64,000 bases of DNA from DASXUL01 sp036504855 (GCA_036504855.1 DASXUL010000185.1:21921-85920); one strand, 5' to 3'; shown: positions 26,239 to 35,349, counted from the first letter of the stretch. Notes: generated from the sequence alone by a model not told the origin. Numbers and translations: made by a program.

Positions 26239-26677
26239 GGACGTCGTACAAAACCTGTTGACCGCTCTGCTGGAGTGGAAGGGGCTAACCGGCCGCCTTC
26301 TGGATCTGGCCGGGAAGCAACTGAAGGAGATCCTGAACCCGCGCGAGGATGGCGTTCTGAACGCGATCCTCGCGGACAAGCAGCAGGTCTACGTTGCCGC
26401 GTGCGCCACGTCGGAGCGCGTGGTAACGCTGGGCTCGCCGTCCTCGCTTTCGTCGCAACCGGAGCATGCGTGGAGTCGCATCCAGGCCCTTCGCGCCGAG
26501 ATCGGCGACGCGTTGATGGAACTGGAGCGGGTGGAAACGCGCTGCCGGGAGGTTCTGGCGGAGCGCATGGCGGCGCTGCGATCGGAGTTGGAGCGCTGCC
26601 AGCAGGGCGCCCGGATGCATAGCGCCTACGCGGGGCCCGCGCCCGCGGCGTCGCGGTTCCTGGACAAGAGATACTAG
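26216..26677 (+). CDS. FliT-like flagellar export chaperone
   Basis: A 153-residue, largely helical protein in the position of FliT, directly behind fliS and overlapping it by 23 bp. A long coiled-coil stretch (MELERVETRCREVLAERMAA) and a C-terminal SRFLDKRY resemble small FliT/FlgN-type chaperones. Sequence similarity is weak, so the call rests mainly on position, size and helix pattern. Last gene of the plus-strand flagellar operon. Confidence 0.65.
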   Translation: MQPPLPPEDVVQNLLTALLEWKGLTGRLLDLAGKQLKEILNPREDGVLNAILADKQQVYVAACATSERVVTLGSPSSLSSQPEHAWSRIQALRAEIGDALMELERVETRCREVLAERMAALRSELERCQQGARMHSAYAGPAPAASRFLDKRY

Positions 26678-26678
26678 C

Positions 26679-27776
26679 GTGCGCGGCGGGCTCTATGCGC
26701 TCCTGAATACGGCGCGGCCGCCAATTTGGCGGCCGGCCGTATTGTTGTTTGCCGCTTCGCTGGCCCTTCCTTCGGCCGCCGCGCCGATGCGGTATGCGGC
26801 GATGATGAAGACGCTGAAGGCGGCGGACGCATCCGGCAACGTGCGCGTGGCCCGCATAGGTACGAGCGTGAACGGCCGCGCCATCCCCATGGCGGTCATC
26901 GGCAAGGCGGACGCCCCGGTGCGCGTGCTGGCGATCTGCCGGCAGCACGGCAACGAGCCGATCAGCACACAGGCCGCGATGAACCTCATCGGGCGCGCCG
27001 CGCATGCCGACGCCGCGTTGCGCCGCGCCCTCTCCGGCGTTCTGTTGCTGGTGATCCCCATGGCCAACCCGGACGGCGCCGAGCGCAACCGGCGCGTGAA
27101 CGCCCGCAGAGTGGACCTCAACCGCGACTGGGACCGTCCGTCTCAGCCGGAAACCAAGGCGGTGGAGCGCATCTTCCATGCGCTGCGCCCGCAGGTGGTG
27201 TTGGACGAGCACGAGTGGACCTCCGAGGACCACATCGGCACGAACTCGCTGGAATGCGCCACCCCGGGCGCGTTGGGCCACGCCGTCAGCCTGGGGGCGC
27301 TTCAGGCGGCGCGGCGGGAATCCGTGTCGTTGCGCACATTCCTCACCCGCCCGGGTTGCGACATGCGCCTGGCGCACCGTCACTTCGGGACGAACGGGGC
27401 CGCGGCGTTCCTTCTGGAGACCACGCCCGACCAGCCGATGGCCGGCCGCTTAGCGTTGTATGAGCGGCTGACCGCGCGCATCGGCCGCCTGTCCGTGAAC
27501 GACGCGCCGGAGGTGGATGCGCCGGAATCCGCGGCCTTCCTGGCGCCGATGTTTGGGCGTCCGGCGGCGGCGAAGACGGCGCGGACCCCGATCCCTTACA
27601 GCGCGCTTGCGGTGAGCGCCGCCACGCTGATCCTCGTGTTGCTTCTGGGGCGGCCGCGTCATCGGAAACCGGTTGCCGCGCCGCCGTCCACGCAGCGGGT
27701 TCCGTTGAGTGAGGTCACCGAGCTCTCCGCTCGGTTGGAGCGCCGCCGCGCCCTGGCGGACGCGCGCTCCTCCTGA
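26679..27776 (+). CDS. M14 family zinc carboxypeptidase, exported
   Basis: A 365-residue peptidase of the carboxypeptidase A clan. RQHGNEP supplies zinc ligands His and Glu, and NPDGAERNRRVNARRVDLNR with WDRPSQPETKAV and LDEHEW follow the family pattern. A signal peptide (AVLLFAASLALPSAAA) and a C-terminal membrane segment (LAVSAATLILVLLLG) suggest it is exported and anchored, acting on peptides or peptidoglycan. The GTG start is one base after the preceding stop and no ribosome site is obvious; a strong terminator hairpin encodes part of the signal peptide, so the true start could be downstream. Confidence 0.75.
   Translation: MRGGLYALLNTARPPIWRPAVLLFAASLALPSAAAPMRYAAMMKTLKAADASGNVRVARIGTSVNGRAIPMAVIGKADAPVRVLAICRQHGNEPISTQAAMNLIGRAAHADAALRRALSGVLLLVIPMANPDGAERNRRVNARRVDLNRDWDRPSQPETKAVERIFHALRPQVVLDEHEWTSEDHIGTNSLECATPGALGHAVSLGALQAARRESVSLRTFLTRPGCDMRLAHRHFGTNGAAAFLLETTPDQPMAGRLALYERLTARIGRLSVNDAPEVDAPESAAFLAPMFGRPAAAKTARTPIPYSALAVSAATLILVLLLGRPRHRKPVAAPPSTQRVPLSEVTELSARLERRRALADARSS
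26706..26750 (+). terminator. Intrinsic terminator of the flagellar operon
   Basis: AATACGG and GGCCGCC pair with GGCGGCC and CCGTATT around loop AATTT, with a one-base bulge, then GTTGTTT follows. It lies 29 bp after the FliT-like gene and is the best intrinsic terminator in the window, yet it falls inside the 5' coding region of the peptidase gene. Confidence 0.75.
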
Positions 27777-28033
27777 GCGACCTGTTCGGAAGGGTCCGCC
27801 GAAAATCGACCCTTGCGCGTTCCGTGACGCGCATCTGCACGGCGGGAGAGGGCCGGCGGGGATGGGGCGCCCTTGCGGTCGGGAGCGGGCGAGCCGGCCG
27901 CGTTTTCCTTGCGTGCCCCCTCGCTGATATCCTGGTCTCGGACAACGGCGTCCCCCTTCGTCGTAGCCGTTCGAGAGCCGGGACGGCGACTCCTTGACGT
28001 AGCGTGCGATCGGCCTACGGCCGCCTCCCGCCC

Positions 28034-28653
28034 ATGCGCAAAGCCTTCACGCTCATTGAGCTATTGGTTGTCATCGCCGTGATCGCGGTCCTTGCCGCGC
28101 TGCTGTTCCCCGTCTTCGCGAGAGCGAGGGAGCGCTCGCGCATGGCGCGGTGCATGAGCAACCTGCATCAGCTCGGGGTGGCCGCTGGCGCCTCGGCGAC
28201 TGGGACGAGACTTACCCGTACGCCTGGGAGGGCGATCATGTTCGGGCGGGACAACGTCCTGCTCTCAGCCAGGCGATGGCGTCCTACGTGCGCGCTCCCG
28301 AGGTGTGGCGCTGTCCCAGCGACACCGGCGAGATCTTCCTGAACGACCCCATGGCCCTTGGACGAACGCCGCCATTCTGGAGCGACAAGATGACACTCAC
28401 GAGCTACGGATATCTGGGTGACGGCTGGCCGGATGATTACGGACGCATCGGCGGATACCGCGCCTCGATCACAAAGAGACCAAGCATAGGAGTGCTTGCG
28501 TTCGACATCCGTCCTTGGCACGATCGGGATCGGGCGGGAGACGACGGGTACAACTCCCTAGCCCCTGTGAACGTCCTTTACTGCGATTGGCACGTCGGTC
28601 GGCGAACCCGCAACGAGTGGGGTTACGACGCCATCATGGCCCTCCGCAAGTGA
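28034..28653 (+). pseudogene. Prepilin-type (pseudopilin) gene with a frameshift
   Basis: The ATG at 28034 opens with MRKAFTLIELLVVIAVIAVL and then LFPVFARARERSRMARCMSN, LHQLGVA, a type IV pseudopilin N-terminus with the G/A-FTLIE peptidase site. At about 28175-28195 the frame breaks; the +2 frame continues with GDWDETYPYAW, WRCPSDTG, GYLGDGWPDD and ends NVLYCDWHVGRR, the H-x-G-type tail common in this family. One base appears to be missing. It is either a young pseudogene or a sequencing error; restored, it would be about 206 residues. Confidence 0.8.
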
Positions 28654-28777
28654 GGTCTCGGCGATGTGCAGCGCCCGCCTATCGAGTTGGCGGCGGTTGC
28701 TTTCCCCGGACTTCGTCAGGGCCAGGAAGGGGGCGCAATGTGTCTGGCAGCCCCGCTCATCGTAGGGGCGCTTCGAA

Positions 28778-28812
28778 CTGACAACTGACGACTGACGACT
28801 GAATACTGATGA
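28778..28812. repeat. Heptad CTGA repeat
   Basis: Five consecutive heptads CTGACAA, CTGACGA, CTGACGA, CTGAATA, CTGATGA end 11 bp before the stop of the gene at 28824. No partner arm is evident nearby. Confidence 0.7.
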
Positions 28813-28823
28813 CAGACGGCTGC

Positions 28824-29222
28824 CTACCGTCGGGCGGCCTGCATTTCCAGCATCAACTCCACTTCGGCGCGGGTGAGGCCGGAGCGGCGGGCGATTTCGG
28901 CCTCGTCGAGGCCGGACTCCGCGAGGCGCGCGGCGTCTTCCGGGTCGGCGGGCGTCTGGGGGAGGGCGGCGTCCACCCGATCCAGGAGGTTCTCCAGGGC
29001 GATCTGGCGCACGGTGAGCTCCGCCACGGCTTCCTCGGAGGCGGCCTTGAGGCGGGCGATGAGGGCTTCCACGCTTTCCTCAAGGAGGCGGAGATCGGAG
29101 GCGGTGAGCGACGACGACTCCTTCTGCTGGGCGACGAGGCGGGCCAGCCAGGACGCCATCAGGGCGCCGGCGAAGGTGATGGCGGCGAGGATGAAGATTA
29201 CCAGGAACCAACCGTCTTGCAT
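28824..29222 (-). CDS. Small membrane-anchored protein at the end of the flhB operon
   Basis: A 132-residue protein with one N-terminal membrane helix (FLVIFILAAITFAGALMASW), a coiled-coil middle (SLTASDLRLLEESVEALIAR) and a C-terminal GLDEAEIARRSGLTRAEVEL motif that resembles a short helix-turn-helix. A similar tail is found in small proteins of unknown function in flagellar operons of other phyla (DUF6115/DUF2802 type, from memory). GGAGGAG lies eleven bases upstream of the ATG at 29222, which I prefer to upstream in-frame starts. Confidence 0.65.
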   Translation of the reverse strand: MQDGWFLVIFILAAITFAGALMASWLARLVAQQKESSSLTASDLRLLEESVEALIARLKAASEEAVAELTVRQIALENLLDRVDAALPQTPADPEDAARLAESGLDEAEIARRSGLTRAEVELMLEMQAARR

Positions 29223-29341
29223 CCGAGCGGCGTCTCCTCCAGGCGTCCGCGCGGGCGGACGCGTCGATCCATTCAGGGTAGTGTCGGCATCCGGCGCACG
29301 CGGCATCAGGGCCGCGCCCACCGGTCCGGGCCGGCGCCGGG

Positions 29342-29644
29342 TCAGGCGAGGAAGTTGATGTGGCCTTCGTCCGGCGGAGCGGCGTCGTTGGGATCGTCTT
29401 CGTCGGCGGGCTCACGGCCGGAATCGTCCCCGTCGGCGCCCATGCCTTCACCCTCGCTGGAGAGCTCCAGGCGGTCCTCGGGAGCGGAGGCGCTCACCTG
29501 CTCGCGCCCTCGCTCCAGACGGGCGGATTCACGGTCGGCCAGCCCCTCTTGGGCCAAGAGGTGGGCCCGGGCGACGGCCTGTTGCGCCACGGTGGCGTCC
29601 GCGGTCTTGTTCACCGCCGCTACAATATGCACCGGGAACATCAT
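29342..29644 (-). CDS. Small acidic flagellar-operon protein
   Basis: A 100-residue protein directly after fliA (11 bp). It starts MMFPVHIVAAVNKTADATVA, continues with a charged QQAVARAHLLAQ helix and ends DEGHINFLA. Short proteins with a helical Gln-rich middle and an H-[IV]-[DN]-[FV]-like end follow fliA in many clostridial flagellar operons; the resemblance is by pattern only. No function is known. No membrane segment or signal peptide is visible. Confidence 0.6.
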   Translation of the reverse strand: MMFPVHIVAAVNKTADATVAQQAVARAHLLAQEGLADRESARLERGREQVSASAPEDRLELSSEGEGMGADGDDSGREPADEDDPNDAAPPDEGHINFLA

Positions 29645-29655
29645 CTACCACCTGC

Positions 29656-30417
29656 TTACCCGCAGAACAGGGCTTTCTCGCGCTGAAGGTGGCCCGAAAG
29701 GCGCATCACCGCCTTGGCGTGGATCTGGCAGATGCGCGCTTCGGTGACCTCCAGCACGCGGCCGATCTCCTTCAGGGTGAGGCCCTCGTAGTAGTAAAGG
29801 GTAATGACCATCCGTTCGCGCTCGGGGAGGCGATGGATGGCCTGGGTGAGGACTTGCTGTCGGGCGTGGTCTTCCGCGGCGGCGGAGGGGCTGTTATCGT
29901 TGTCAAGCAAGCCCTCAAGCCGAAGCGGGCCGCTGGGATCGTCGTCGCCGCCGCGGATAGCGTCTTCCAGGGAGCCGATGGCGGATTGCCCGATGTTGGC
30001 GAGGGCATCGTGGAAGGCATCGATGGTCATATCGAGGGCGCTGGCCATCTCGTCATCGGTGGCGGGGCGGCCGAGCCTTGCTTCCATGGTGGCGTAGGCG
30101 TCGCGGATGGTGGATTCGAGGCGCCGGACAGAGCGGGGCGCCCAGTCCATGCTGCGGAGCATGTCCACCACAGCGCCTCGGATGCGGGTGATGGCGTAGG
30201 TTTCGAACTTAACGCCGCGCGCTGGGTCGTACCGTTCCACGGCGTCGATGAGGCCGAGGAGGGCATGGCTGATAAGGTCGTCCTTGGTGACGCCGCCGCC
30301 GCCGTGCACGTTGAGGCGCTGAACCACATAGTGGGCCAGGCCCACATAGTGGAGGATCAGCGCCTCTCGCGCATCCGCGTTCCCGTTAGTCTTGTACGCT
30401 AGCCAGAGCGATTCCAT
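29656..30417 (-). CDS. fliA: Flagellar sigma-28 factor FliA
   Basis: A 253-residue sigma factor of the FliA/WhiG class. Region 2 has DDLISHALLGLIDAVERYDP and VKFETYAITRIRGAVVDMLR, region 3 RRLESTIRDAYATMEARLGR and region 4 LPERERMVITLYYYEGLTLK and EIGRVLEVTEARICQIHAKA. It transcribes late flagellar genes and is held by FlgM. It sits within the flhB operon, the usual order after flhF-flhG. No sigma-28 promoter was found convincingly in this window. Confidence 0.95.
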   Translation of the reverse strand: MESLWLAYKTNGNADAREALILHYVGLAHYVVQRLNVHGGGGVTKDDLISHALLGLIDAVERYDPARGVKFETYAITRIRGAVVDMLRSMDWAPRSVRRLESTIRDAYATMEARLGRPATDDEMASALDMTIDAFHDALANIGQSAIGSLEDAIRGGDDDPSGPLRLEGLLDNDNSPSAAAEDHARQQVLTQAIHRLPERERMVITLYYYEGLTLKEIGRVLEVTEARICQIHAKAVMRLSGHLQREKALFCG

Positions 30418-30483
30418 GGTGTCTCTTGCGCCAGCGAATTAGGCCGGCGGCCGAAGGGTGCAGCGACCCGCCAGATGCGAAGC

Positions 30484-30711
30484 CTAGTGCGACGCGGTGT
30501 CGTCGGGTTTCTTTGTGCCCTCCAGAAGGGAGGGGATGAAGTAGGTGAGCACGGCGAACGCGCACAAGAGGACAACGGAGCAGGCGGCGGCGCGGGCCAT
30601 GGCGAAGATGGGGTCAACTCCGGCCAGGAGGGCGCCGGCGAAGGCCAGCGCGAAGGCGATGAGTCCAACGAGGGCGGTTAGCCCCTTCAGCATGTCTTCG
30701 AAAGTCTCCAT
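30484..30711 (-). CDS. Small two-helix membrane protein in the flagellar operon
   Basis: A 75-residue protein with two membrane helices (LTALVGLIAFALAFAGALLA and ACSVVLLCAFAVLTYFIPSL) and a polar C-terminus (KKPDDTASH). It starts 13 bp after the YcgR stop and precedes fliA by 66 bp. I do not recognise a family. The compact spacing and hydrophobic pattern support a real gene; a role in motor or membrane placement is only a guess. Confidence 0.65.
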   Translation of the reverse strand: METFEDMLKGLTALVGLIAFALAFAGALLAGVDPIFAMARAAACSVVLLCAFAVLTYFIPSLLEGTKKPDDTASH

Positions 30712-30724
30712 GCGGTCCTCCTTC

Positions 30725-31414
30725 TTACATCAAGCCGGCGCGGTGCAGCTCGGCTTGCCGCGCGTAAACGCGGCGGATGATGGTCTGGCGGTCGGCCTCG
30801 CGGATGTCCACGAACCGCAGCGCCATCTCGAAAAGCTCGTGCGAGTCCTTAACGTTGTCCACCCAGATGACCTGTCCCTGGGCGCGGATCGTGCCGGCTT
30901 GGGGGAGATCGATGTCCAGCGCCAGGCGGTCACCGGCGAAAGGCCGGCTTTGGCGTTCCACGAAGACCAGTAGTCCGCCGCCCGAGATGTTGCGCGATGT
31001 TGTTTCGATGGTGTCGCCGGCCTTCACGGCCTTAACATCCAGAATCCGGAATCGCACCGGGACGGTATCCGGCACGCGGGCGTAGTCGCGCCGCTGCACG
31101 GCGCCGACGGCCTCACGGGGAACCACGCGCAGGACGGCGGGCGGACCTTCCCGGCGCTCAATGATGTTGGCCTTGAAGCCCTGCATCCCGGAAGAGACGC
31201 TGGACACCAGAACCACGTCCTCATCGTTGTCGTGCAGGCGTACGGGCACGCCCAGCACGCTGGGCCACGCCACCCACAGCCCATCGGCGTCCATATCCTC
31301 CACGCGACTGGAGTGGAACTTGCCGCGCAAGCGGAGTTTAACGGAGTCGTTTACCGCGAAATGCGGCTCGAACTCCATGGCGGGCGCGTCCTTTTGTTTG
31401 GTGAAGAATGCCAT
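30725..31414 (-). CDS. ycgR: YcgR-like flagellar brake (PilZ domain)
   Basis: A 229-residue c-di-GMP receptor. The N-terminal YcgR-type domain is followed by PilZ with RRDYARVPDTVPVRF (the RxxxR region) and TSRNISGGGLLVFVE (the [D/N]xSxxG region); FEMALRFVDI ends the barrel. Bound c-di-GMP would slow or bias the motor. The ATG at 31414 comes two bases after the flhG stop, so it is coupled to it. The GGDEF/HD-GYP protein at 57657 could set its ligand level. Confidence 0.88.
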   Translation of the reverse strand: MAFFTKQKDAPAMEFEPHFAVNDSVKLRLRGKFHSSRVEDMDADGLWVAWPSVLGVPVRLHDNDEDVVLVSSVSSGMQGFKANIIERREGPPAVLRVVPREAVGAVQRRDYARVPDTVPVRFRILDVKAVKAGDTIETTSRNISGGGLLVFVERQSRPFAGDRLALDIDLPQAGTIRAQGQVIWVDNVKDSHELFEMALRFVDIREADRQTIIRRVYARQAELHRAGLM

Positions 31415-31416
31415 CG

Positions 31417-32286
31417 TCAACGTTGGGGCGCGGGCCCCATATCCCCCAGAGCGTGCGAACATCCACCTGACGTCACCTGGACGCGTGGGTTACTAAGCAA
31501 GGCGCGTGCCAGGTCTCGGATACACCCGGCGGCGAGGCTTTTCGGATGGCAGACCAGCAGCGGTTGCTGCCGGCGCACGGCCTCGGGGACGCGGGCATCT
31601 TCACACACGAATCCGGCAAGCGGCACATCCACGCTCAGGAAGCGTCGCGTCACGCTTGCGAAACCGCGAGCCACCTCGGTGGCGTGGGCTCGGCTTTCGA
31701 CCATATTGATAACCAGACTAACGTTCGCGCCGGGACGGCGCTGCAGAATGACCTTCGCCGAAGCGTAGGCGTCTGTGAGAGACGTGGGCTCCGGCGTGGT
31801 GACGATCAGCGTTTGGTCGGCGCCGGCCGCCAGGTCGATGACGGCATCGGAGATGCCGGGGGCGGTGTCGATGAGGGCGGTCTCAACGAACTGGGAAAGG
31901 CCGGCCAATCCGGCCAGAAGGCGGGCGCGCTCCGCGGCGTCCATGTTGGCCAACTCGGCGACGCCGGAGGCGCCCGGGATATACTTCAGGCCATGGGGCG
32001 CGTCCATGAGGATATCTTCCATGCCGCACGTCCCCAGCACAACATCCCGGAGGTCGCGGAGCGGGCTCAGGCCCATAAGGATCTGGGCGTTGGAGAGGCC
32101 AAGGTCCGCATCCAGCAACGCCACGCGGGCGCCGGCCTCGGCCATGGCAAGGCCCAGATTCAGGGCAATGTTGGTTTTGCCCACTCCGCCCTTGCCGGAG
32201 GTGATGGCGATGGTGTGCACGGGTCCGGCGGGGCCGGTTGGGTGGGCGGCCATCAAGCGGCGCAGTTCCGAAGCCTGATCCGTCAC
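31417..32286 (-). CDS. flhG: Flagellar number regulator FlhG (MinD-like ATPase)
   Basis: A 289-residue ParA/MinD-type ATPase. The deviant Walker A is SGKGGVGKTNIALNL and the Walker A' region LLDADLGLSNAQILMGL. It antagonises FlhF and limits flagellar number or placement. It starts with GTG overlapping the flhF stop (GTGA). A MinD-like amphipathic C-terminal helix is not obvious. Confidence 0.94.
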   Translation of the reverse strand: MTDQASELRRLMAAHPTGPAGPVHTIAITSGKGGVGKTNIALNLGLAMAEAGARVALLDADLGLSNAQILMGLSPLRDLRDVVLGTCGMEDILMDAPHGLKYIPGASGVAELANMDAAERARLLAGLAGLSQFVETALIDTAPGISDAVIDLAAGADQTLIVTTPEPTSLTDAYASAKVILQRRPGANVSLVINMVESRAHATEVARGFASVTRRFLSVDVPLAGFVCEDARVPEAVRRQQPLLVCHPKSLAAGCIRDLARALLSNPRVQVTSGGCSHALGDMGPAPQR

Positions 32287-33263
32287 GCGTGCCCTCCCAG
32301 CGCCTTCACGGCGATCTCGGCGGGGTCGGCGGGGCGAAGATTCCTGGGCACCTCCTGGCCGTCCGTAACGAAGGAGGCGTGCAAGCCGGTTCGATGGCAG
32401 AGGCTGGCGATGGCGCCCCAGCGCGGCATTTCGTCGAGCTTCGTGACGATAAGGCGGTTGGGCTGGAGGCAGGCGAACTGATCCGTAACGCGGGCGAGAT
32501 AGTCTGGCGCGCTGGTGGCGGCCAGAACCAGATGGGTTTCGGTAACGTTGGCCGCGTTGAGGAAGGTCTGAATCTCGGCGAGCTGGAGGCTCTTATTGGG
32601 GCTTCGCCCGACGGTGTCGATGAGGATCACGTCCTTGTCCGCGTGGCGGGCCACGGCGGCGCGCATCTCCTCGGGGCTCTCGGCCACTTCGAGGGGAAGG
32701 CCCATTACGCGGGCGTAGATGCGGATCTGCTCTACGGCGCCGATGCGATAGGTATCCATGGTGACCATGGCCACGCGCTTCTTTCCGCTGAGGGCGTAGC
32801 GGGCGGCGAGCTTGGCGGTTGTGGTGGTTTTCCCGACTCCGGTAGGGCCAACGAGCGCGATGCGCGCCTGAGTGTTAGCGGGCGCTTCCGGCTCGGCCAC
32901 GCGCAGGCCGGCGGCGATCTCGGTGGCAACGCGTTCCGCCGAGTAGTTGGGGGCGCACGCGCCCAGCAGGCGTTCCCGCAGGGCCGGTTCGATGCCGCCA
33001 TCCGAGAGGCGCTCGGCCATCTGGGCGCGCGCGTCTTCGCGCGGCGCCATCAGGTTGCGCAGGGCATCCACATTGAGCTGGGATTGCGGGGCCGCTTTCT
33101 CTTCCACCGCCGCCAGCACGTGAACGCGCTCCGCGCCGGTTAGGCCCAGCAGGCCAGTCCGGGAGCGCCGCGTTTCCAGGATCACGGCGCGCTCGCCGAG
33201 GTCCTGTCGTATTTGCCGGAGCGCGTCCGGCATGCTATCCGCCTCAAACCGTTTGACCGTCAT
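32283..33263 (-). CDS. flhF: Flagellar SRP-like GTPase FlhF
   Basis: A 326-residue SRP-type GTPase that places flagella at the pole. MTVKRFEADSMPDALRQIRQ is the basic N-domain start; the G domain has LVGPTGVGKTTTTAKLAARY, TMDTYRIGAVEQIRIYA, DTVGRSP and TKLDEM. The middle B domain is short. Its 5' end overlaps flhA by 20 bp and its 3' end overlaps flhG. Confidence 0.96.
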   Translation of the reverse strand: MTVKRFEADSMPDALRQIRQDLGERAVILETRRSRTGLLGLTGAERVHVLAAVEEKAAPQSQLNVDALRNLMAPREDARAQMAERLSDGGIEPALRERLLGACAPNYSAERVATEIAAGLRVAEPEAPANTQARIALVGPTGVGKTTTTAKLAARYALSGKKRVAMVTMDTYRIGAVEQIRIYARVMGLPLEVAESPEEMRAAVARHADKDVILIDTVGRSPNKSLQLAEIQTFLNAANVTETHLVLAATSAPDYLARVTDQFACLQPNRLIVTKLDEMPRWGAIASLCHRTGLHASFVTDGQEVPRNLRPADPAEIAVKALGGHA

Positions 33264-35343
33264 CGATGCTCATCATACCGGTGGACTCAACGTCCACATT
33301 GGGGGCGACTTCGCCATAGGAGAGGACGGCCAGTTGGGGAGCGAGGCGCTCCACCAGCCGGCGGAAGTAGGGGCGAACGCGCGGCGAGCAGAGGCAGACG
33401 GGCCCGTAGCCCAGTTCCGTCATGCGCTCGATCTGTTCCTTCGTGCCGGCCAGAACGCGGTTTGACATATCCGGGTCCAACACGGCGTAGCCGCCCATCT
33501 CGGTGTGGCGCACCGAGTCCGCGATGATCTGTTCCAAGCGGGGGTGCAGAGTGAAGGCATAGAGGCGTCCATCGGTGTGGATGTGCTGGCGGGTGATGGC
33601 GCGGGCGAGGCCCTGGCGCACGTACTCTCCCAGCACGTCCGGGTCCTTGGTTGTTCGCGCGTGATCCGCCAGGATCTCCAGCACGGAGGGGAGATCCTTG
33701 ATGGAAACGCGCTCGCGCAAGAGGTTCTGAACGATGCGTTGCACGTCGCCGACGGACATGATGCCTGGAATCAGCTCGTCGACCACGGAGGCGGCGTTCT
33801 TGCGGGCGGCATCGACGAGAGCCTGCATGTCCTGGCGGCTGATGATCTCGTCCGCGTGCCCGCGGATCGTCTCGGAGAGGTGCGTGATGAGAACCGTTAG
33901 AGGATCCACAACGGTGTAACCGTGCATTTCGGCGTCGCCCTGGAGGGCGGTTGGGATCCAGGTGGCGGGAAGGCCGAAGGCGGGCTCAACGGTTTCGCGT
34001 CCAACGAGGGCCTGGGTGGCGCCGCCCGGGTTCATGGCGAGCGACTGGCCCGGGTAGACCTCTCCTTTGGCGATCTCCACGCTCCGCAGTTTGATGCTAT
34101 ATTCGTTCGGCCGCAGTTGCACGTTGTCTCTTACGCGCACGGCGGGCACGATGATGCCAAGGTCCTGCGCGATCTGGCGGCGGACCAGCGTGATGCGGTC
34201 CAGCATTTCGCCGCCCTGTCTCGGGTCGGCCAGGGCGATGAGGCCGTAGCCGATTTCGACCTCCAGGGCATCCACGCCGAGGAGGGCGGTCATATCTTCC
34301 GGCTCCGCCGCGCGGGCCGCCGCCTTCGGAGCGGGGGGGGCGGTCTTGGCGGACTTGGTCTGCTTCAGCAGTGTCCACGCGGCGTAACCGAGGCCGCCGG
34401 CCACCAGGATGAAGGGGATCTTCGGCAGGCCAGGCACAAGGGCGAGCAGCAGGACAACTCCGGCGGCGAGACTCAGCGCGCGGGGCTGACCGAGCAGCTC
34501 GCTGGTGAGATCGCCTCCCAGGTTATTCTCGGACGCCGAGCGCGTTACAATGAGGCCGGTTGCTGTAGAAATCAGCAGCGCCGGGATCTGGCTCACCAGT
34601 CCTTCACCCACGGTGAGCAGGGTGTAGGTCTGGAGGGCGCCCATGATGTCCATGTTCTTCTGCGCCACGCCCACGATGAAGCCGCCCAGGATGTTGACGA
34701 TGATCATGATGATGGCGGCGATGGCGTCTCCACGCACGAACTTGGAGGCGCCGTCCATGGCTCCGTAGAAGTCCGCCTCGCTGGACACGGTCTTGCGGCG
34801 TTTGCGGGCCTGCTCTTCGTCAATGATGCCGGCGTTCAAGTCCGCGTCGATCGCCATCTGCTTGCCAGGCATGGCATCCAGCGTAAAGCGGGCGGCCACT
34901 TCAGCCACGCGTCCGGCGCCGTTGGTGATGACCACGAACTGGATGATGACGAGCAAGAGGAAGACGACGAGGCCAACCACGTAGTTGCCGCCCACAACGA
35001 AGTTGCCGAACGTGGCGATGACGTCTCCGGCGCTGGCGTGCAGGAGGATGAGGCGCGTTGCGCTGATGTTGAGCGAGAGGCGGAACAGCGTCGCCAACAG
35101 CAGCAGTGACGGGAACGATGAGAACTGCAGCGGCTCCGTGGTGTACATCGTCACGAGCATGATCATCAGCGCGCCGGTGATGTTGATGATGATCAGCAGG
35201 TCCAGCAGCACGGGCGGCAACGGAACCACCATCATTCCGATGATGAGCACCGCCAGGAAGGCCACCATCACGTCGGAGTGCTTGGTGATCCGCGTGAGGG
35301 CCGATTGCGTTGTGGGTCTATGGATTGCCGCTTGTACAGCCAT
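33244..35343 (-). CDS. flhA: Flagellar type III export gate FlhA
   Basis: A 699-residue export gate of standard length. Eight membrane helices fill the first about 330 residues, with the conserved FHIPEP-type loop (RFTLDAMPGKQMAIDADLNA then GIIDEEQARKRR). The C-terminal cytosolic domain has EIGYGLIALADPRQGG and RVRDNVQLRPNEYSIKLR. It forms the nonameric ring that receives chaperone-substrate complexes. A heptad repeat lies seven bases upstream of the ATG. Confidence 0.97.
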   Translation of the reverse strand: MAVQAAIHRPTTQSALTRITKHSDVMVAFLAVLIIGMMVVPLPPVLLDLLIIINITGALMIMLVTMYTTEPLQFSSFPSLLLLATLFRLSLNISATRLILLHASAGDVIATFGNFVVGGNYVVGLVVFLLLVIIQFVVITNGAGRVAEVAARFTLDAMPGKQMAIDADLNAGIIDEEQARKRRKTVSSEADFYGAMDGASKFVRGDAIAAIIMIIVNILGGFIVGVAQKNMDIMGALQTYTLLTVGEGLVSQIPALLISTATGLIVTRSASENNLGGDLTSELLGQPRALSLAAGVVLLLALVPGLPKIPFILVAGGLGYAAWTLLKQTKSAKTAPPAPKAAARAAEPEDMTALLGVDALEVEIGYGLIALADPRQGGEMLDRITLVRRQIAQDLGIIVPAVRVRDNVQLRPNEYSIKLRSVEIAKGEVYPGQSLAMNPGGATQALVGRETVEPAFGLPATWIPTALQGDAEMHGYTVVDPLTVLITHLSETIRGHADEIISRQDMQALVDAARKNAASVVDELIPGIMSVGDVQRIVQNLLRERVSIKDLPSVLEILADHARTTKDPDVLGEYVRQGLARAITRQHIHTDGRLYAFTLHPRLEQIIADSVRHTEMGGYAVLDPDMSNRVLAGTKEQIERMTELGYGPVCLCSPRVRPYFRRLVERLAPQLAVLSYGEVAPNVDVESTGMMSIDDGQTV

Positions 35344-35349
35344 GGTGAG

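Noticed and set aside
27777..28033. Search for a promoter or RNA before the pseudopilin gene
   Set aside because: No convincing -35/-10 pair, hairpin or conserved RNA motif was visible.
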